Shown piece by piece: positions 5,925 through 8,015 of a stretch of 8,015 nucleotides of DNA. The notes under the pieces were generated by a model. The model did not search any database. It had not been told where the DNA came from and was given only the letters and a program-made list of their open reading frames with translations. The translations under genes and the position numbers were made by a program. How positions within the stretch are numbered: the first letter of the stretch is position 1; each line of letters begins with the position of its first letter. Origin of the DNA: Burkholderiales bacterium UBA6064 (GTDB lineage: Bacteria > Pseudomonadota > Gammaproteobacteria > Burkholderiales > Burkholderiaceae_B). The DNA lies in the NCBI GenBank assembly GCA_002428895.1, contig DIYC01000008.1, positions 1 to 8,015 of the forward strand. Direction: 5' to 3'.

Positions 5925-6614
5925 CTATACAACAAAGGGCCAACGCCGGGCTTGCCGATACGAAAATGCGTGCTGAGGTGAAACAACCAGATGATCTACC
6001 AAATCGATGTCGATCAGTTCCAGGGCTTGTTTTAACGTGTGTGTCAGTTGGTCGTCTGCTTGAGACGGGGTGCAATCGCCGCTGGGGTGGTTGTGTGCAA
6101 TCATCATTCGTGAGACATGATGCGTAATACCGAATTTAACAACTTCTCTGGGATATACGGCGGTTTTATTTACGGTTCCTGTACTTAAAATGGTATGTGA
6201 TATAACCTGTAAGCGAGAGTTCATGCCAATCACCAAGAATTTTTCGATGGTCTCAAGGCCAATTTGGGCGCGAACAAATTGTTCCAGTAAGTTCGGGTTG
6301 TCGAGTGTTTGAGGAGTTTCGCGCAGTTGGTGACCCAAGCATCGCTTGGCCATTTCCATGACTGCTTAAAACTGCGCATACTTTGCATTGCCAAGGCCTG
6401 GTATGGCGCAAAATTCTTCTTGCGTAATTTGGTTGAGTTGTTGCAAAGACCCAAATTGTTGAATCATTTCGCGAGCCAATGCCACTGCGCTTTTTCCTTT
6501 AATCCCGGTGCGTAAAAAAATGGCCAACAGCTCGGCGTCGGATAAGCTGCTTGCGCCTTGAATGAGAAGCTGTTCGCGGGGACGGTCATGAGGTGGCCAT
6601 TGATTAATTGACAT
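5925..6614 (-). pseudogene. radC: RadC-family JAMM/MPN protein interrupted by an in-frame stop
   Basis: RadC-family proteins combine an N-terminal helix-hairpin-helix region with a JAMM/MPN metal-binding domain; the cellular role is unsettled. Translation from ATG 6614 gives 82 residues ending in [12 protein letters not shown], then TAA at 6366-6368. The same frame continues at once as AVMEMAKRCL and runs to a stop at 5925, so the full conceptual length is 229 codons, the normal family size. The JAMM motif is intact (H174, H176, D187; HNHPSGD). The lesion is one nonsense codon, with no frameshift: expected CAA or AAA (Gln/Lys) reads TAA. The downstream part has its own ATG at 6359 but no clear ribosome site. 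No good ribosome site is seen before 6614 either. A base-calling error is the main alternative to a real mutation. Confidence 0.85.
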
Positions 6615-6807
6615 GATACGTTGAATTAAAAAGTCGAATTAAAACCTCATTAAGTGCAAGAATTTGGCGGGAAGTTTCATTTTTTTGTAGATGGGTTGTA
6701 TTAAAGTGGGTTGGCCGGTGGTTTCTTGATTCACCGCTGAACTTTTGCGGACAAATTATCGCCAAAATAAGCGTAAAATACGGGTTTTGTTGATTGATGT
6801 TGTTTGC

Positions 6808-7260
6808 ATGAGTGAAACCTTTTGTGTCCAAGCAGACTCGTTTGTAACCCTGCATTATCGAATTAAGTTGCAAGAGGGCGAGCATCTTGTTGCCTCCACC
6901 TTTAATGACAAGCCTGCTACTTTACAATTAGGCCAGGGTTATTTGGCTCATGGTTTAGAGCAGTGTTTACTGGGTATGAGCGCAGGGCAGTTTAAACAGT
7001 TCGAGTTGTCCCCAGAGCAAGGCTATGGGTTAAGTAATCCGGACTTGTATCGGCCTGTGTCAAAATCATTGTTAAATCAATTTGCCGAAGAGGGTACCTC
7101 GTTTAAACCGGGTGAGTTTGTTCATTTTCCTGGGCCCAATGGTGAGCGTTTTGCCGGTACTGTGGTTGAAGAACGTGAAACTGATTTTCTATTTGATTTT
7201 AATCATCCTTTGGCGGGTCGGGGTTTGTACTTTGATGTTCAAATTATTGGTGTCATGTGA
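6808..7260 (+). CDS. fkpB: FKBP-type peptidyl-prolyl cis-trans isomerase (SlpA/FkpB type)
   Basis: A 150-residue cytoplasmic prolyl isomerase of the SlyD-like FKBP group, which combines an FKBP fold with an inserted IF chaperone domain. The start [21 protein letters not shown], the central block [20 protein letters not shown] (41-60), ELSPEQGYG (66-74) and the C-terminal [15 protein letters not shown] (130-144) match E. coli FkpB closely in order and spacing. The IF insertion covers about residues 77-122. I chose the ATG at 6808 because MSET fits the family amino terminus; the open frame extends upstream to a TTG at 6745 that would add 21 unrelated residues. The ribosome site is poor. It is divergent from radC and overlaps the ispH start by one base. 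Confidence 0.93.
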   Translation: MSETFCVQADSFVTLHYRIKLQEGEHLVASTFNDKPATLQLGQGYLAHGLEQCLLGMSAGQFKQFELSPEQGYGLSNPDLYRPVSKSLLNQFAEEGTSFKPGEFVHFPGPNGERFAGTVVEERETDFLFDFNHPLAGRGLYFDVQIIGVM

Positions 7261-8015
7261 TGATCATGAAGCAGTTAAAACAAGTTAGTTTGGCGCAGCC
7301 TCGTGGCTTTTGTGCAGGGGTAGATCGGGCCATTGAAATTGTTGAGCGTGCCTTATCCAAATTTGGTGCTCCTATTTATGTAAAGCATGAAATTGTTCAC
7401 AATCGCACGGTGGTTGAAGATTTACGCGCCAAGGGGGCAATTTTTATTGAGCAACTTGAAACCGTGCCCACAGGTAGTATTTTAGTTTTTTCTGCGCATG
7501 GCGTGTCTCAGCAGGTTCGTAAAGAAGCCGAGCAACTGGGCTTAAAAGTGTTTGATGCAACGTGTCCCTTAGTGACTAAAGTGCACCGTGAGTTGGTGAA
7601 AATGCACGAGCAGGGCTGCCATGTCATCATGATTGGGCATAAAGGTCACCCTGAAGTAGAAGGCACCATGGGGCAAATTACAGGTGCAGTCACCTTAGTT
7701 GAAACCCTTGAAGATGTCGCGAATTTAAACATTCAATCGAACAAATTGGCTTACGTGACACAAACCACGTTAAGTATCGATGATACATCAGAACTGATTG
7801 CCGCCCTCAAAGCACGTTTCCCACAGATTATCGAACCTAAAAAGTCTGATATTTGTTATGCCACGCAAAACCGTCAAGATGCCGTAAAATTGATGGCCTC
7901 AACGGTCGATTTTGTCTTGGTGGTGGGTAGCCCCAATAGCTCTAACTCAAATCGTTTATGTGAAATGGCAGAAAAACTGGGTGTGCCTGCTCGGTTAATT
8001 GACAACGCCAACGCG
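7260..8015 (+). CDS. ispH: 4-hydroxy-3-methylbut-2-enyl diphosphate reductase (IspH), 3' end cut by window
   Basis: IspH is the [4Fe-4S] enzyme of the last step of the MEP pathway, reducing HMBPP to IPP and DMAPP. The visible 252 residues are open to the right edge; the family is about 310-320 residues. The three cluster cysteines are present: C18 ([11 protein letters not shown]), C102 ([11 protein letters not shown]) and C199 ([11 protein letters not shown]). The substrate-binding residues H47, H80 (SAHGVS), H130 and the proton-donor glutamate E132 ([10 protein letters not shown]) are all there, as are TQTTLS (167-172) and [10 protein letters not shown] (224-233). The ATG at 7260 shares one base with the fkpB stop (TGATG), implying translational coupling; an ATG at 7266 in the same frame is an alternative. 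The gene order fkpB-ispH is common in proteobacteria. Confidence 0.97.
   Translation, partial: MIMKQLKQVSLAQPRGFCAGVDRAIEIVERALSKFGAPIYVKHEIVHNRTVVEDLRAKGAIFIEQLETVPTGSILVFSAHGVSQQVRKEAEQLGLKVFDATCPLVTKVHRELVKMHEQGCHVIMIGHKGHPEVEGTMGQITGAVTLVETLEDVANLNIQSNKLAYVTQTTLSIDDTSELIAALKARFPQIIEPKKSDICYATQNRQDAVKLMASTVDFVLVVGSPNSSNSNRLCEMAEKLGVPARLIDNANA

Noticed and set aside
6745..6807. Upstream TTG start for fkpB adding 21 residues.
   Set aside because: The added residues do not resemble FkpB amino termini and no ribosome site precedes the TTG.
1..8015. CRISPR array, tRNA, rRNA, transposase or integrase genes.
   Set aside because: No regularly spaced repeats, no cloverleaf-like segment and no transposase or recombinase reading frame were seen on either strand.

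Overview
The window looks like chromosome from a betaproteobacterium, most likely a lower-GC member of the Burkholderiales. I infer this from gene content and order: rpmB-rpmG next to radC, with fkpB-ispH divergent from radC, and a purN / RsmB-family methyltransferase / desaturase cluster. By eye the GC content is in the 40s percent. No 16S gene or other species marker is present, so the taxonomic call is an inference.

Layout. Positions 155-3400 hold a forward cluster: purN (purine synthesis), an RsmB/NOP-family rRNA cytosine-C5 methyltransferase, and a membrane fatty-acid desaturase with a long C-terminal extension. Gaps of 19 and 38 nt suggest one operon. Positions 3401-5324 hold an accessory segment: two related 44-bp dyad operators exactly 60 bp apart, an AbiEi-type antitoxin/repressor gene, a 24-codon stub of the partner AbiEii toxin gene, about 300 bp of AT-rich sequence with no gene, and a DUF3825 gene rich in AGA/AGG codons. 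A near-perfect bidirectional terminator closes it. Positions 5375-6614 hold reverse-strand core genes: rpmG (L33), rpmB (L28) with a good sigma-70 promoter, and radC interrupted by one in-frame TAA codon. From 6808 to the right edge fkpB and ispH run forward, with ispH cut by the window end.

The core genes are housekeeping functions: purine synthesis, ribosome structure and modification, membrane lipid desaturation, proline isomerisation and isoprenoid synthesis. The interest lies in the island at the convergent junction between the desaturase and rpmG. It appears to be a decayed type IV toxin-antitoxin locus whose antitoxin and twin operators look intact while the toxin is nearly gone, followed by a probably foreign DUF3825 gene. 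The radC nonsense codon is a second, independent lesion.
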